From: Arcobacter cloacae
Lineage (GTDB): Bacteria; Campylobacterota; Campylobacteria; Campylobacterales; Arcobacteraceae
NCBI RefSeq assembly: GCF_013201935.1
Contig: NZ_CP053833.1
Coordinates: forward strand, 310,001-374,000
Length of the DNA: 64,000 bases
Reading direction: 5' to 3'
Positions 15,937 through 25,817 of the stretch are shown in pieces. The notes under the pieces are model-generated. The model was not told where the DNA came from. It worked only from the letters and a program-made list of their open reading frames with translations, and did not search any database. The translations under genes were made by a program, and so were the position numbers. Numbering within the stretch: position 1 is the stretch's first letter; every line of letters starts with the position of its first letter.

Positions 15937-17151
15937 ATGGAAAATTTTACTGATGTAAAATATATTTTAGATGGTTTTCTGTTTGTATTTGCAGGAATCC
16001 TAGTTATGTGGATGGCAGCAGGTTTTGCTATGTTAGAGTCTGGTTTAACAAGAACTAAAAACACAGCAACAGTTTTAACAAAAAATATTGCTTTATTTGC
16101 TATTTCTTGTATTATGTTCTATTTTATAGGATATAACTTCATGTATGGTGATGGAAATGCTTTCATTGGAAGTGGAGCTATGTTATCAGGTAAAACTAAT
16201 GAAGAGATGGGATATCCTGTTATGGCTGATTTCTTTTTCCAAGTTGTGTTTGTGGCAACTGCTGCTTCAGTTATCTCTGGAACTATTGCAGAAAGAATGA
16301 AATTATGGCCATTTTTGATATTTGTGGTTGTTTTATCAGGTGTTATTTATCCAATTCAAGGACACTGGTCTTGGGGAGGTTCTGAGTTAGGTGGATTAAT
16401 TTCTGGATTCTCTGATTTTGCTGGTTCTACTGTTGTTCACTCTGTTGGTGGATGGGCAGCACTTGCAGGAGTTTTAATTTTAGGGGCTAGAAAAGGTAAA
16501 TATGGTAAAGATGGAAATGTAAGACCAATTCCTGGTTCAAATCTTACTTTAGCAACACTTGGAACATTTATTTTATGGATGGGATGGTTTGGATTTAATG
16601 GTGGTTCTCAACTTGCATTAGGTTCAAAAGAAGATATCGATGGAATTGCATCAGTAATTGCAAGTACAAATATGGCTGCTTGTGCAGGTGCTATTATGGC
16701 TGCTGTTTTAACTCAGCTTATTTATAAAAAAGTTGATTTAACTATGGTTTTAAATGGAGCTTTAGCAGGACTTGTATCTTGTACAGCAGGTCCTGATTTA
16801 GGAATGAATATAGCATTTATTGAAGGTTTAGTTGGTGGTGCTTTAGTTGTATTTGCAGTTCCATTCTTTGATAAATTAAGAATAGATGATCCTGTTGGTG
16901 CTTTATCTGTTCACTTAGTTGCTGGAATTTGGGGAACGTTAGCTGTTGGTATTTTCAATTCAGAAGTAGCAATATTAGACCAAGTTAAAGGTATCGTTAT
17001 AATTGGTGCGTTTGTTTTCATCTCATCATTTATTGTATGGAAGATTTTAGATTTATTAATTGGATTAAGAGTTGATGAAGAGACGGAAGTAAATGGTCTT
17101 GATATTCATGAAACTGGATTAGAAGCATATCCAGAATTTAAAAGAGCATAA
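15937..17151 (+). CDS. amtB: Ammonium transporter AmtB (first copy)
   Basis: A 404-residue inner-membrane channel of the Amt/Mep/Rh family, with about 11 membrane helices. The conserved pore features are visible: the DFAGSTVVH segment holding the equivalents of Asp160 and His168 of E. coli AmtB, the second pore histidine in GALSVHLVAGIWG, and the WFGFNGGS segment. A strong AAAGGAGT precedes the ATG. It is followed after 13 bp by a PII gene, the usual arrangement in which GlnK plugs the channel when nitrogen is plentiful. Operator C and a good sigma70 promoter lie upstream. Confidence 0.96.
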   Translation: MENFTDVKYILDGFLFVFAGILVMWMAAGFAMLESGLTRTKNTATVLTKNIALFAISCIMFYFIGYNFMYGDGNAFIGSGAMLSGKTNEEMGYPVMADFFFQVVFVATAASVISGTIAERMKLWPFLIFVVVLSGVIYPIQGHWSWGGSELGGLISGFSDFAGSTVVHSVGGWAALAGVLILGARKGKYGKDGNVRPIPGSNLTLATLGTFILWMGWFGFNGGSQLALGSKEDIDGIASVIASTNMAACAGAIMAAVLTQLIYKKVDLTMVLNGALAGLVSCTAGPDLGMNIAFIEGLVGGALVVFAVPFFDKLRIDDPVGALSVHLVAGIWGTLAVGIFNSEVAILDQVKGIVIIGAFVFISSFIVWKILDLLIGLRVDEETEVNGLDIHETGLEAYPEFKRA

Positions 17152-17155
17152 TTAA

Positions 17156-17503
<348 letters not shown>

Positions 17504-17507
17504 TTAA

Positions 17508-17542
17508 ACAAGGAAGAAGAGGTTAAATTCTTCTTCTCTTGT
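17508..17542 (+). terminator. Hairpin after glnK1, overlapping operator D
   Basis: ACAAG-GAAGAAGA pairs with TCTTCTTC-TCTTGT through 13 bp with one bulged A and an 8-nt loop. There is no downstream T-run. The last 4 nt belong to the left arm of operator D, so a bound regulator and the hairpin share sequence. It could be a 3'-end hairpin or an attenuator between the two amtB-glnK units. Confidence 0.45.
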
Positions 17543-17557
17543 ATAAAAAATATACAA
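17539..17557. promoter_or_regulatory. Nitrogen-region operator D (TTGTATA-N5-TATACAA)
   Basis: A perfect 7-bp palindrome with 5-nt all-A centre. TATAAT at 17588-17593 is 30 bp downstream, and the amtB2 ATG follows at 17617. No convincing -35 box is present at the expected 17565-17570 (TTTATT), as expected for an activator-dependent promoter. Confidence 0.75.
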
Positions 17558-17616
17558 CAATCTTTTTATTCATAGATTAGATATTGTTATAATTACTAAA
17601 AAAAGAAGGAGTAATT

Positions 17617-18804
17617 ATGGATATGGAATCTATCTCTTATATAATAGATACACTCTATGTGATTTTTGCAATGACACTTATTATTTTTATGGTTCCTGGT
17701 TTTGCTATGCTTGAGGCTGGAATTGTAAGAACAAAAAACGTAACTTCGGTTTTAACAATAAATACGCTTATTTATGCAATAGCATCTTTAGCTTTTTTAC
17801 TTTTTGGTTACTCTCTAGCTTTTGGAGAGTTAGGAAATGATAGTATGAGTAAATATGCTGCATTTTTATTTCAGATGGCATTTGTTGGAAAAGTAATAAA
17901 TATTATGAGTGGAGGAGTTAGTGAAAGAGCTAAGGTTATTCCATTAGCTATTTTTACAGTAATTATGGGAGCAGTTCTATATCCTTTAGTTGTAAATGTT
18001 ACTTGGGGAGCAAATTTTTTAGAGGGTACGATACTTGAGCTTTCAATGTATGATTTAGCAGGTTCAACAGTAATTCACAGCACAGGTGGTTGGGCATTAC
18101 TTGCAGCTATTTTAATTATTGGTGCAAGAAAGGGAAGATATACAAAAGAGGGAGGAATTAGAGTAATTCCAGCATCTAATATTCCTTTAGTAACTCTAGG
18201 TGCATTTTTATTATGGATTGGTTGGTTTGGATTTAATGGTGGAAGTGTAGGCTCAATCGCAAGTAAAGAGAATGCTGATTTAGTTGCATTAACTATTTTA
18301 AATACAAATACAGCTGGTTTAAGTGGTGCTATTATGGTAGCTATTATTATGCAACTTATGTACAAAAAACTAGATTTAACTATGATTTTAAATGGTGCTT
18401 TAGGTGGACTAGTTTCAATTACAGCAGGACCAGATTTGTATGATATTTATACACCAATTTTAATTGGAGCAATCGGTGGTGGATTAGTTGTATTAGGGGT
18501 TAGTTTATTTGATAAATTAAGAATAGATGATCCAGTTGGAGCTTTATCTGTTCACTTAGTAAATGGTATTTGGGGAACGTTGGCTGTTGGTATTTTTGCT
18601 TCAAATGGAGATGATATAACTTTACTTGGTCAATTAAAAGGTATTTTAGTAATTGCTGTGTTTGCTTTTATTAGTTCATATATAATTTTGTATATAATAA
18701 ATAAAATAATGCCTTTAAGAGCAGGAAATGATGAAGAGATGCAAGGATTAGATGTTCAAGAGTGTGGATTAGAAGCTTATCCAGAGTTTAAAAGAGCATT
18801 CTAA
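17617..18804 (+). CDS. amtB: Ammonium transporter AmtB (second copy)
   Basis: A 395-residue Amt-family channel, clearly paralogous to the first copy. Both pore histidines (in DLAGSTVIH and GALSVHLVNGIWG) and the WFGFNGGS segment are retained, so it should conduct. It differs mainly in a shorter first external loop and in a lysine in the helix after the conserved QMAF. The C-terminal tail ends EAYPEFKRAF, as in copy one, so PII docking is probably kept. AGAAGGAG precedes the ATG. Operator D and its own -10 box suggest it can be transcribed separately from amtB1-glnK1. Confidence 0.95.
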   Translation: MDMESISYIIDTLYVIFAMTLIIFMVPGFAMLEAGIVRTKNVTSVLTINTLIYAIASLAFLLFGYSLAFGELGNDSMSKYAAFLFQMAFVGKVINIMSGGVSERAKVIPLAIFTVIMGAVLYPLVVNVTWGANFLEGTILELSMYDLAGSTVIHSTGGWALLAAILIIGARKGRYTKEGGIRVIPASNIPLVTLGAFLLWIGWFGFNGGSVGSIASKENADLVALTILNTNTAGLSGAIMVAIIMQLMYKKLDLTMILNGALGGLVSITAGPDLYDIYTPILIGAIGGGLVVLGVSLFDKLRIDDPVGALSVHLVNGIWGTLAVGIFASNGDDITLLGQLKGILVIAVFAFISSYIILYIINKIMPLRAGNDEEMQGLDVQECGLEAYPEFKRAF

Positions 18805-18851
18805 ATTTAGTATTATGTGGCTTTTCTTGGGCAAAGATAATATTAGTTTAA

Positions 18852-19231
<380 letters not shown>

Positions 19232-19232
<1 letters not shown>

Positions 19233-20263
19233 TGGCTTCTTTATCAACTTTTGAAATAAATGAACCTTTGGATATGCATCTTCACCTAAGAGATGCAGAT
19301 ATGTTAAAGCTTGTAGGACCACTCACTTCTAATACTTTTAGTGGTGCTTTAATTATGCCAAATTTAGTACCACCTATTACAACAAAAGAAGCACTACTTG
19401 GTTATAAACAAAGAATAAAAGAGGCATGTGCTAAAGATAAATTTGAGCCATATGTAACACTTTTTTTTAAAAATGACTACTCATATGAATTTTTGGCAGA
19501 TATTAAAGATGATATTATAGGAATTAAACTTTATCCAGCTGGAATTACTACGAACTCTGAAACAGGTGTTGCTTCTATGGATGTTGAAGTATTAAGACCA
19601 ACTTTAGAATCAATGAGTAAATTAGGGATTCCTTTATGTATTCATGGTGAAACTAATGGTTTTGTAATGGATAGAGAAAAAGAGTTTATGCCAATTTATG
19701 AATCAATTGCAAAAGCTTTTCCTAATTTAAAAATTATTATGGAACATATTACAACAAAAGATGCTATTGAATTGTTGGATAAGTATGACAATCTGTATGC
19801 AACTGTAACTTTACATCATTTATTAATAACTTTAGATGATGTTGCAGGGGGAATGTTAAATCCTCATCTATTTTGTAAACCAATTGCAAAAAGACCAGAA
19901 GATAGAAGTGCTTTATTGAACGCTGCATTAAAAGCTCATCCAAAGCTTATGTTTGGAAGTGACTCAGCTCCTCACCCAAAACATAAAAAAGAGTGTTGTG
20001 GTTGTGCTGCTGGTGTATTTACTTCACCAATTGCTTTACAAGTATTAACAGAGCTTTTTGAAAAACACGATGCTTTAGAAAATTTAAACGCATTTGTTTC
20101 TTTAAATGCACAAAGAATTTATAATCTATTTTTAGAGAAGAAAACTATTAAATTAGTGAAAAAAGATTTTACTGTTCCAGCTATTTATGAATATAAAAAT
20201 GAAAATGTTGTTCCTATGTATGCAGGTGAAACAATTTTATGGAGTATAGAATCTATAAATTAA
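19232..20263 (+). CDS. pyrC: Dihydroorotase
   Basis: A 343-residue class II-type dihydroorotase, which closes carbamoyl-aspartate to dihydroorotate in pyrimidine synthesis. The metal-binding DMHLHLRD motif is near residues 15-22, with further metal-ligand segments in LCIHGET, MEHITT and FGSDSAPHP. The ATG overlaps the stop of the PII gene (TAATG), so it is translationally coupled. Pairing of PII with pyrC is notable because PII controls nitrogen flow into pyrimidine or arginine precursors in other organisms. Confidence 0.95.
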
Positions 20264-20293
20264 AAAAGGGAAGCTTAATTTAGCTACCTTTTT
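20263..20293. terminator. Bidirectional terminator between pyrC and fliM
   Basis: An A-run plus GG and AGCT on the left pair with AGCT and CCTTTTT on the right, with a small internal loop. A-run and T-run flank the stem, so it can end transcription from both sides. The right arm lies in the last codons of fliM. Confidence 0.6.
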
Positions 20294-21377
20294 GGTTTAA
20301 AAGTCTTCTAATATTCTCAGCAGTCTCTTTAGCTTTTATCTCTCGCTCTTCTCTCATAGCTCTTAATGTATCTAATGTCTCTTGTTTTTCTCTATCTAGA
20401 TTTGCTCTTATTTGTATTGCTTTTCTATTGTTTGATATTCCAGAAATTGCGGAAAATTTCTCTTTTTTATTTATATAAATTGTTGCTGATGAAGAAGTTG
20501 CATTTTTATTAAAAACTATTACGTCATCTTCTTTTAAATTTAAAATCTCTTGGGTTGTAAGTTCTGTTTCTGCCATAATAGATTCAATTTTCATTCTAGC
20601 ACCAGAAATAAGAGTTTTAATATCTCTTTTTCTACTTGATTTTCTATTTTTACCTTCACTAAATATTTTTTCAACAATCTTATTTAATAAAGGTTCAAAA
20701 TAAGATATTGGATAACAAATAGAAAGAAAGCCAGACTCTTCATCAATAGTTATTTCTAATACAACAAGTAAAACTATTTCGTGGTCAGATACAATTTGAA
20801 TAGCATTAGCATTTGTATCCCTTGATTCAATTTTAAAATTTAGACTTGAAATATCACTCCAAGTTTTGTATAAAATTTTAATAAACATTTTGTAAAAGTG
20901 TTCAAGTATCTCAACTTCAATTTCAGTTAATTCTCTATCAATATTATCAGTTGTATTTACAGCACCAGAACCAAGTAAATCAGCTATAATTTTATGTGAA
21001 ATTGCAGGATTACACTCAACAACAATTCTTCCATCCAGTGGTTTTATTGAAAGAGTATTTAGTGATGTAATTTGTGGAATAGATAAAATAAATTCCCCAT
21101 AAGTCATCTGTTCTATTGAGTAGAGTTTTACATCTACAAGTTTTCTAAGCATTGAAGATAAATCATTGATAAAATCTCTTAACATCTTATCATGCATTGT
21201 TGAAAAGGCTTTTAATTGATCTACTGTAATTCTATTTGGCTTTTTAAAGTCATAAATAGAGTAGTTTTTCTCTTTTGATGCAACTTTGTCAAGGGGATTT
21301 GTACCATCTATATCTTCCCCTTGCTCAGCAATATCTAAAAGAGCATCAATTTCATCTTGACTTAAAAATTCAGCCAT
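20280..21377 (-). CDS. fliM: Flagellar motor switch protein FliM
   Basis: A 365-residue C-ring protein that binds phosphorylated CheY and sets rotation direction. The N-terminal EIDALLDIAEQGE (9-21) is the CheY-binding peptide. The middle CheC-like domain is in 40-250, and the C-terminal surface-of-antigen domain around 270-345 (LTTQEILNLKEDDVIVF). AGAGGA lies 5-6 nt before the ATG. flgI is immediately upstream (1 bp gap) and presumably co-transcribed. Confidence 0.96.
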   Translation of the reverse strand: MAEFLSQDEIDALLDIAEQGEDIDGTNPLDKVASKEKNYSIYDFKKPNRITVDQLKAFSTMHDKMLRDFINDLSSMLRKLVDVKLYSIEQMTYGEFILSIPQITSLNTLSIKPLDGRIVVECNPAISHKIIADLLGSGAVNTTDNIDRELTEIEVEILEHFYKMFIKILYKTWSDISSLNFKIESRDTNANAIQIVSDHEIVLLVVLEITIDEESGFLSICYPISYFEPLLNKIVEKIFSEGKNRKSSRKRDIKTLISGARMKIESIMAETELTTQEILNLKEDDVIVFNKNATSSSATIYINKKEKFSAISGISNNRKAIQIRANLDREKQETLDTLRAMREEREIKAKETAENIRRLLNQKGS

Positions 21378-21378
21378 A

Positions 21379-22428
21379 TTATCCTCTTATCTCTATATCA
21401 ACATCAATTGCACCCATCTCTTTAATCATTTTAAGAGTATCAATTATTTCAGTCATTGGAAGTTTCATTACTTTCATTGAACGTACTAAATCAGATATTG
21501 TTGGAGTTCCTTTTGTATTTATCATAGCATTGTCGATATTTATAATAGGTTTATCTGCAATTTTAACATTATCCCCTATATCAACACCCGGGTTTTTAGC
21601 AACATCATTCCACTCATTTTCGTCTAAAGTAGATTTATTAATTCTAATAGTAAAGGTATCTCTTGCAATTGTTACAGGATCTATTGGAATATCTCCACCT
21701 GTTATAATTGATTCTCTATTTATATCAATAATCAGTTTTTTCTTAAATGTTGAATCAAGTTCTATATTTTGAACTAATGATAAAAACTTAACAGTAGACA
21801 TATTTTGTGGTTTTTTAACCTCAATAGTTCTTGTATCAATAGCAGTTGCTAATTTTTTACCAAATTTTTCATTTATTTTTGTCTCTATTAAATCTGCATT
21901 TTTAGCAGAGTTTTTAAGAAGACTTAATTGAATTGAATCCTCATTTCTTAAATCAAAATCTATTTCATTTTCTACTGTAGCTCCATCATAAATAAAACCA
22001 GTAGTTTTATTGTTTTCATTAGAAACAATTGTTCCTTGTGCTAAAGCATAAACATTCCCATCAACACCTTTTAATTGAGTAATTAAAAGTTCACCATTAT
22101 CAACTGATTTTGCATCACCAATTGTTGAAACTTTTACTTTTATCTTATCTCCTTGTCTTGAAAAAGCAGGTAATTCAGCTGTTACCATAACAGCTGCAAT
22201 ATTTTTTGAATTAATCGACCCTGCAGGTATCTTTATATACGAATTTCTTAGAAGATTTTGTAGTGATTGCATAGTAAATTTAGATTTATCACCAGTTCCA
22301 GGTAATCCAACTACTAAACCATAACCAATTAACTGATTATCTCTTATGCCTATTACATTAGAAATATCCTTGATGGTTTGTGAATACAAAGATGATAAAA
22401 AAATTGTAATTATAAGTAAGTACCTCAA
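21379..22428 (-). CDS. flgI: Flagellar P-ring protein FlgI
   Basis: A protein of about 350 residues with an N-terminal secretion signal (RYLLIITIFLSSLYS) and the family's typical start DISNVIGIRDNQLIGYGLVVGLPGTGDK. It forms the periplasmic P-ring around the rod. The start is uncertain. An ATG at 22434 directly abuts a perfect GGAGG (22435-22439) and would have no spacer. The in-frame TTG at 22428 has an ideal 6-nt spacer, so I prefer it. It is divergent from the acidic flagellar gene and followed by fliM. Confidence 0.95.
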   Translation of the reverse strand: MRYLLIITIFLSSLYSQTIKDISNVIGIRDNQLIGYGLVVGLPGTGDKSKFTMQSLQNLLRNSYIKIPAGSINSKNIAAVMVTAELPAFSRQGDKIKVKVSTIGDAKSVDNGELLITQLKGVDGNVYALAQGTIVSNENNKTTGFIYDGATVENEIDFDLRNEDSIQLSLLKNSAKNADLIETKINEKFGKKLATAIDTRTIEVKKPQNMSTVKFLSLVQNIELDSTFKKKLIIDINRESIITGGDIPIDPVTIARDTFTIRINKSTLDENEWNDVAKNPGVDIGDNVKIADKPIINIDNAMINTKGTPTISDLVRSMKVMKLPMTEIIDTLKMIKEMGAIDVDIEIRG

Positions 22429-22525
22429 TATCATCCTCCATTATTAAATATTCAAATATTTTATCGAAAATTTAATAAAAAAAGGTATAATCTATGGTAT
22501 TAAAATTATTTTATAGGGTTATAGA

Positions 22526-23692
22526 TTGAATATTTACATTTATGGCAATCAAAGTTTTAAAAAAGAAATTCATGAAACACTTGAACATTCTAACATAAAA
22601 TTTAAACTTGATAGCAATACTTTAATAACAGAATTAGAGAGCCTAAATGAGCTTAAAAAAGCTATTAAAAATAATCCTAAAGATGTATACATAATAGATG
22701 ATGAAAAAATTATTAAAAAAAATTCTTTAAATAAAAAAATAAAATTCTTAGCTCCAAAAGATGGAATAGAAGAGGAATTTTTACTTGATAGTGGAATTGC
22801 TGATTTATCAATTGATTCATTAAAAGAGATTCCTAAATATATACTAAGAAAGTATGAAGAAGAGAAGAGATTACAAGAAAATAATTCTGAAATTGAAGAT
22901 TCAAATAATGAAGAAATAAAAATAGAAGAGAATTTAGAGTTAGATGAGGAGTTATCTCAATTACTTTCTAAAGAAGAGATTCCTAAAGATAATAAGGAAA
23001 ATTTATCTGAAGATTTAGAAGATGTTTTTGGGGTAGGTTCAAGTGTTGATTTAAATGAACTAGAGAATCTAATTGAAACAGATGGAAAAGAGAGTTCTAG
23101 CTTAGAAGAATTTGTTGGTTTAGAAGATTTTAATGATAATTTTGGATTAAATAATATATCATATGACTATGATGATGAGGATATTATAACTGACCAAAAT
23201 AGTTCAGCAAAAGATGAAGATATTTTGGCAAGTCTTTTAGATGAAGATATAACTGAAGATGATTCAATAGAAGAAGTATTTGAAGATGTTGATTTTTTAG
23301 AAGAAATATTTTCAAAGAAGGATAATGAAAAAGATAAAGAAGAAAAAGAGGAAGAATTTAACTTTTTTGAAAATGAGTTAGAATCATTGGATTATGAAAT
23401 TCTTGAGAAAGTAGATACAAAAATAGTTGAAGAGAAAGAACCTTTTAAAGGAGAAAATATGAGTGATGATTTTTCAGAATTAGATTTATTAACAGAAAAG
23501 GATTTATTAGAAGCTTTAAATTCTGTAGATTCTTCATTTGTAACTGAAAAAATCCAAGATAAAAAAGAGTTGGTTAAAACACAAGAGTCTGTTAATACAA
23601 TTGATTCAACAAATATTAACGATCTTTCAAAGCTTATTTCTAAATTATTAAATAATAAAACTTTAGAGATTACAATCAAAATAAAAGATTAA
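22526..23692 (+). CDS. Highly acidic protein of unknown function in flagellar operon
   Basis: A 388-residue protein with a TTG start behind AGGGT. Residues 1-115 look folded, with an alternating pattern and VYIIDDEKII near 50-59 that loosely recalls a receiver domain. Residues 120-330 are a low-complexity stretch dominated by Glu and Asp. The last 65 residues regain ordered character and end in TLEITIKIKD. I do not recognise the family. It is the first gene of the run leading to fliQ (2 bp gap), so a flagellar role, for example in export, chaperoning or motor control, is inferred from position only. FliK-like or adaptor functions are possible but unsupported. Confidence 0.7.
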   Translation: MNIYIYGNQSFKKEIHETLEHSNIKFKLDSNTLITELESLNELKKAIKNNPKDVYIIDDEKIIKKNSLNKKIKFLAPKDGIEEEFLLDSGIADLSIDSLKEIPKYILRKYEEEKRLQENNSEIEDSNNEEIKIEENLELDEELSQLLSKEEIPKDNKENLSEDLEDVFGVGSSVDLNELENLIETDGKESSSLEEFVGLEDFNDNFGLNNISYDYDDEDIITDQNSSAKDEDILASLLDEDITEDDSIEEVFEDVDFLEEIFSKKDNEKDKEEKEEEFNFFENELESLDYEILEKVDTKIVEEKEPFKGENMSDDFSELDLLTEKDLLEALNSVDSSFVTEKIQDKKELVKTQESVNTIDSTNINDLSKLISKLLNNKTLEITIKIKD

Positions 23693-23694
23693 AA

Positions 23695-23955
23695 ATGGAT
23701 TTAATTGCTATTTCTGAAAATACTGTCAAAATTATTTTGATATTAGGTTTACCTTCATTAATAGTTAGTATGGTTATTGGTTTGATAATATCAATATTTC
23801 AAGCAGTTACACAAGTAAGTGATGCATCTTTATCATTTGTTCCTAAAATGATTTTTGTATCAGCTTTTATTCTTATTTCATTACCTTGGATTGGAGATCA
23901 TATAGAGACTTACACAAAAGATTTATGGGATCTTATCTTAGTTTTTGGGAATTGA
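23695..23955 (+). CDS. fliQ: Flagellar export protein FliQ
   Basis: An 86-residue membrane protein with two helices (about 13-37 and 52-72) and the family sequence QAVTQVSDASLSFVPKM between them. It is part of the export gate with FliP and FliR. It is two bases after the acidic gene and directly followed by the fliJ-like gene. Full length for the family. Confidence 0.95.
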   Translation: MDLIAISENTVKIILILGLPSLIVSMVIGLIISIFQAVTQVSDASLSFVPKMIFVSAFILISLPWIGDHIETYTKDLWDLILVFGN

Positions 23956-23957
23956 TT

Positions 23958-24377
23958 TTGATTGATAAATTATATAACTTAAAGAAAAATCAAACTGATC
24001 AAAAATTAATGCAAAAAGCATTACTAGAGTCTAAAATAGATCAAATTGATGTGGAGATAATTTTTACAAAAAATAAAATTGATACATCAACAGTTGAAAA
24101 ATTTGGAGCTATTTCAGATTTTATGATTCTGACTATTCACAAGAATACTATGAAAGCTCATATTGAAAAATTAAAAAAAGAGAAAGCAAGTTTAATTAAT
24201 AATCTCGAGAGTTTAATTTCTGAAATAGTTGATTTACAAAAAGAGAGTGAACAATTTAAATATATTTTAGAAGAACAGAAAAAAGAGAATTTAAGAAAAA
24301 TTTTACTTGCAGAAGAAGAAGCTTCAAATGAGTATGTTCAAAGTAAATACATAAAAAGAGATAGGATGACATTTTGA
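23958..24377 (+). CDS. FliJ-like coiled-coil flagellar export protein
   Basis: A 139-residue, charged, almost wholly helical protein typical of FliJ, the stalk-like subunit of the flagellar export ATPase. I chose TTG 23958 (MIDKLYNLKKNQ...), two bases after the fliQ stop, with GGGA 7 nt upstream. A longer frame starting at ATG 23886 would overlap 70 bp of fliQ. The assignment rests on size, coiled-coil character and position before motE-like and fliL; sequence identity to FliJ is not evident to me. Confidence 0.65.
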   Translation: MIDKLYNLKKNQTDQKLMQKALLESKIDQIDVEIIFTKNKIDTSTVEKFGAISDFMILTIHKNTMKAHIEKLKKEKASLINNLESLISEIVDLQKESEQFKYILEEQKKENLRKILLAEEEASNEYVQSKYIKRDRMTF

Positions 24378-24865
24378 GTTATAGAGTTTTAGTTTTATTA
24401 TTTTTTTCAATTTGTTTAAATGCGCAAGAAACAAGTAGTTCTTTAACAAGACAAAAAATTGAAGTAATGGAATTAAAAAAAGAACTAAATAATTTTTATA
24501 ATGAAAAAGAACAAGAGTATCAAGAAAGAAAAAAAGAGTTAGAAAGTATATTATCTCAAATAGAAAAAGAGAAAAATGAGATAAAAAAATTACATGACAA
24601 TAATTTAGAAATTTTAAAAGATATTCGCTTAGAAGTTGAGAGTAAAACAGCAAAAATTTATAATGGAATGAAAGCAAAAAATGCAGCTGATATTTTTAAT
24701 CAAATGATAAGTGAAGGCAAAATTGATGATGTTTTTGATATAATTTTAAAATTAAAAGAAAATAATGTTACTCAAATAATGAAATTTTTAAGTGTTACAA
24801 ATGCATCAATATTAACTCAAAAGCTTGAGAATTTCAATTTAGATAATAACAAAAAGGATAGATAA
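24374..24865 (+). CDS. MotE-like periplasmic flagellar protein
   Basis: A 163-residue protein with a signal peptide (cleavage likely after LNA, residue 17), a long coiled coil (25-95) and a C-terminal MgtE-N-like fold (KAKNAADIFNQMISEGKID...). This layout matches MotE-family proteins, which in Campylobacterota support periplasmic stator scaffolds. A TTG start overlaps the previous stop by 4 bp, and fliL follows with a 1-bp overlap. Both indicate tight coupling in the flagellar operon. Confidence 0.75.
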   Translation: MSYRVLVLLFFSICLNAQETSSSLTRQKIEVMELKKELNNFYNEKEQEYQERKKELESILSQIEKEKNEIKKLHDNNLEILKDIRLEVESKTAKIYNGMKAKNAADIFNQMISEGKIDDVFDIILKLKENNVTQIMKFLSVTNASILTQKLENFNLDNNKKDR

Positions 24866-25389
24866 TGGCAGAAGAAAATAATCAAGAAGTAAAACCAGCA
24901 GGTGGTGGAAAAGGTTTAATGATAGCATTGATTGCTTTAGTTGTTATCTTATTAATAAGTGTTGTTGGCGGAGGTTATTTTTTATATTCTCAATTAAATG
25001 CAAATAATCAAACTACAGAAGAAGTACAAAAAGAAGATGCTGTTGAGGGAGGAACTTCTTATAAAGCTGATCTTAACGATTTAGTATTAAATTTAACAGA
25101 CTCAAGAGGAAGAGAAAAATTAATGAAATTATCTTTTTCTATAAGAAGTACAGAACCAAAAATTGCCACGATAGTTGAAGAGTTTAAAGCTGAAATTATA
25201 GATGTGGTTATTTCTCAAATTAGTGCTAGAAGTTCAGAAGAGTTATTAACAGTTGGCGGAAAGAATTTATTAAAAGATGAATTGATTCAAGACATAAATA
25301 ATGTAATAAATACTGCTACGCAATCAAATAGTAAGATAGCTAAAAATAATGTTAAAACAATATTATTCACAACTTTTGTAATTAAATAA
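24865..25389 (+). CDS. fliL: Flagellar basal-body protein FliL
   Basis: A 174-residue single-span inner-membrane protein: cytoplasmic tail, helix about 17-40, and a periplasmic domain with the FliL pattern YKADLNDLVLNLTDSRGREKLMKLSFSI. FliL forms rings around stators and increases torque. The ATG overlaps the upstream stop (TAATG), and the stop overlaps the next start in the same way. Confidence 0.93.
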   Translation: MAEENNQEVKPAGGGKGLMIALIALVVILLISVVGGGYFLYSQLNANNQTTEEVQKEDAVEGGTSYKADLNDLVLNLTDSRGREKLMKLSFSIRSTEPKIATIVEEFKAEIIDVVISQISARSSEELLTVGGKNLLKDELIQDINNVINTATQSNSKIAKNNVKTILFTTFVIK

Positions 25390-25817
25390 TGATTGTAGCT
25401 GTAAAAAGAAATAGAAAACAAAAACTTATTAAGTTTCTATCATTAGTTGCTTTAATTGCGATGTTTGGTGCTTATTATTATCATATGAATAAAACATATG
25501 AAGAAAATCAAAAAGTAGAGTTAGAAGAAAAACTTGCTAAAAAAGCAGAAGAAGATAAAAAAGAGAATGCAAAAAAAGAAGTAGAGAAAGCAATAATTTC
25601 AGAGGTAGAAAAAGCCGTTGATTTAGTAGGACAAGAACATATAAGACATGTTAAATTAATAGAAAATAAAATAGTAATTGTGTGTGAGCCAGATACAAAT
25701 CTAGATGCTTTAATGGTAAGATATGGTGTTATGGCTTTAATCAAAAGAACATTAAATGAAGTAGTAATTGCAGTTGATGTTAATTTTATTTTAAAAAGTA
25801 AATTAAATGAGAAATAG
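25389..25817 (+). CDS. Single-span membrane protein of unknown function in flagellar operon
   Basis: A 142-residue protein with a basic N-terminus, a membrane helix at 13-31, a charged coiled coil (35-75) and a small C-terminal domain of about 60 residues. I do not recognise the family. It starts on the last base of the fliL stop codon and overlaps flgH by 11 bp, so it is translated together with basal-body genes and probably has a periplasmic or membrane-attached role in the flagellum. Confidence 0.75.
   Translation: MIVAVKRNRKQKLIKFLSLVALIAMFGAYYYHMNKTYEENQKVELEEKLAKKAEEDKKENAKKEVEKAIISEVEKAVDLVGQEHIRHVKLIENKIVIVCEPDTNLDALMVRYGVMALIKRTLNEVVIAVDVNFILKSKLNEK

Noticed and set aside
23886-23957. 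Upstream ATG start for the fliJ-like gene
   Set aside because: It would overlap fliQ by 70 bp in another frame and lacks a ribosome site; the TTG at 23958 fits better.
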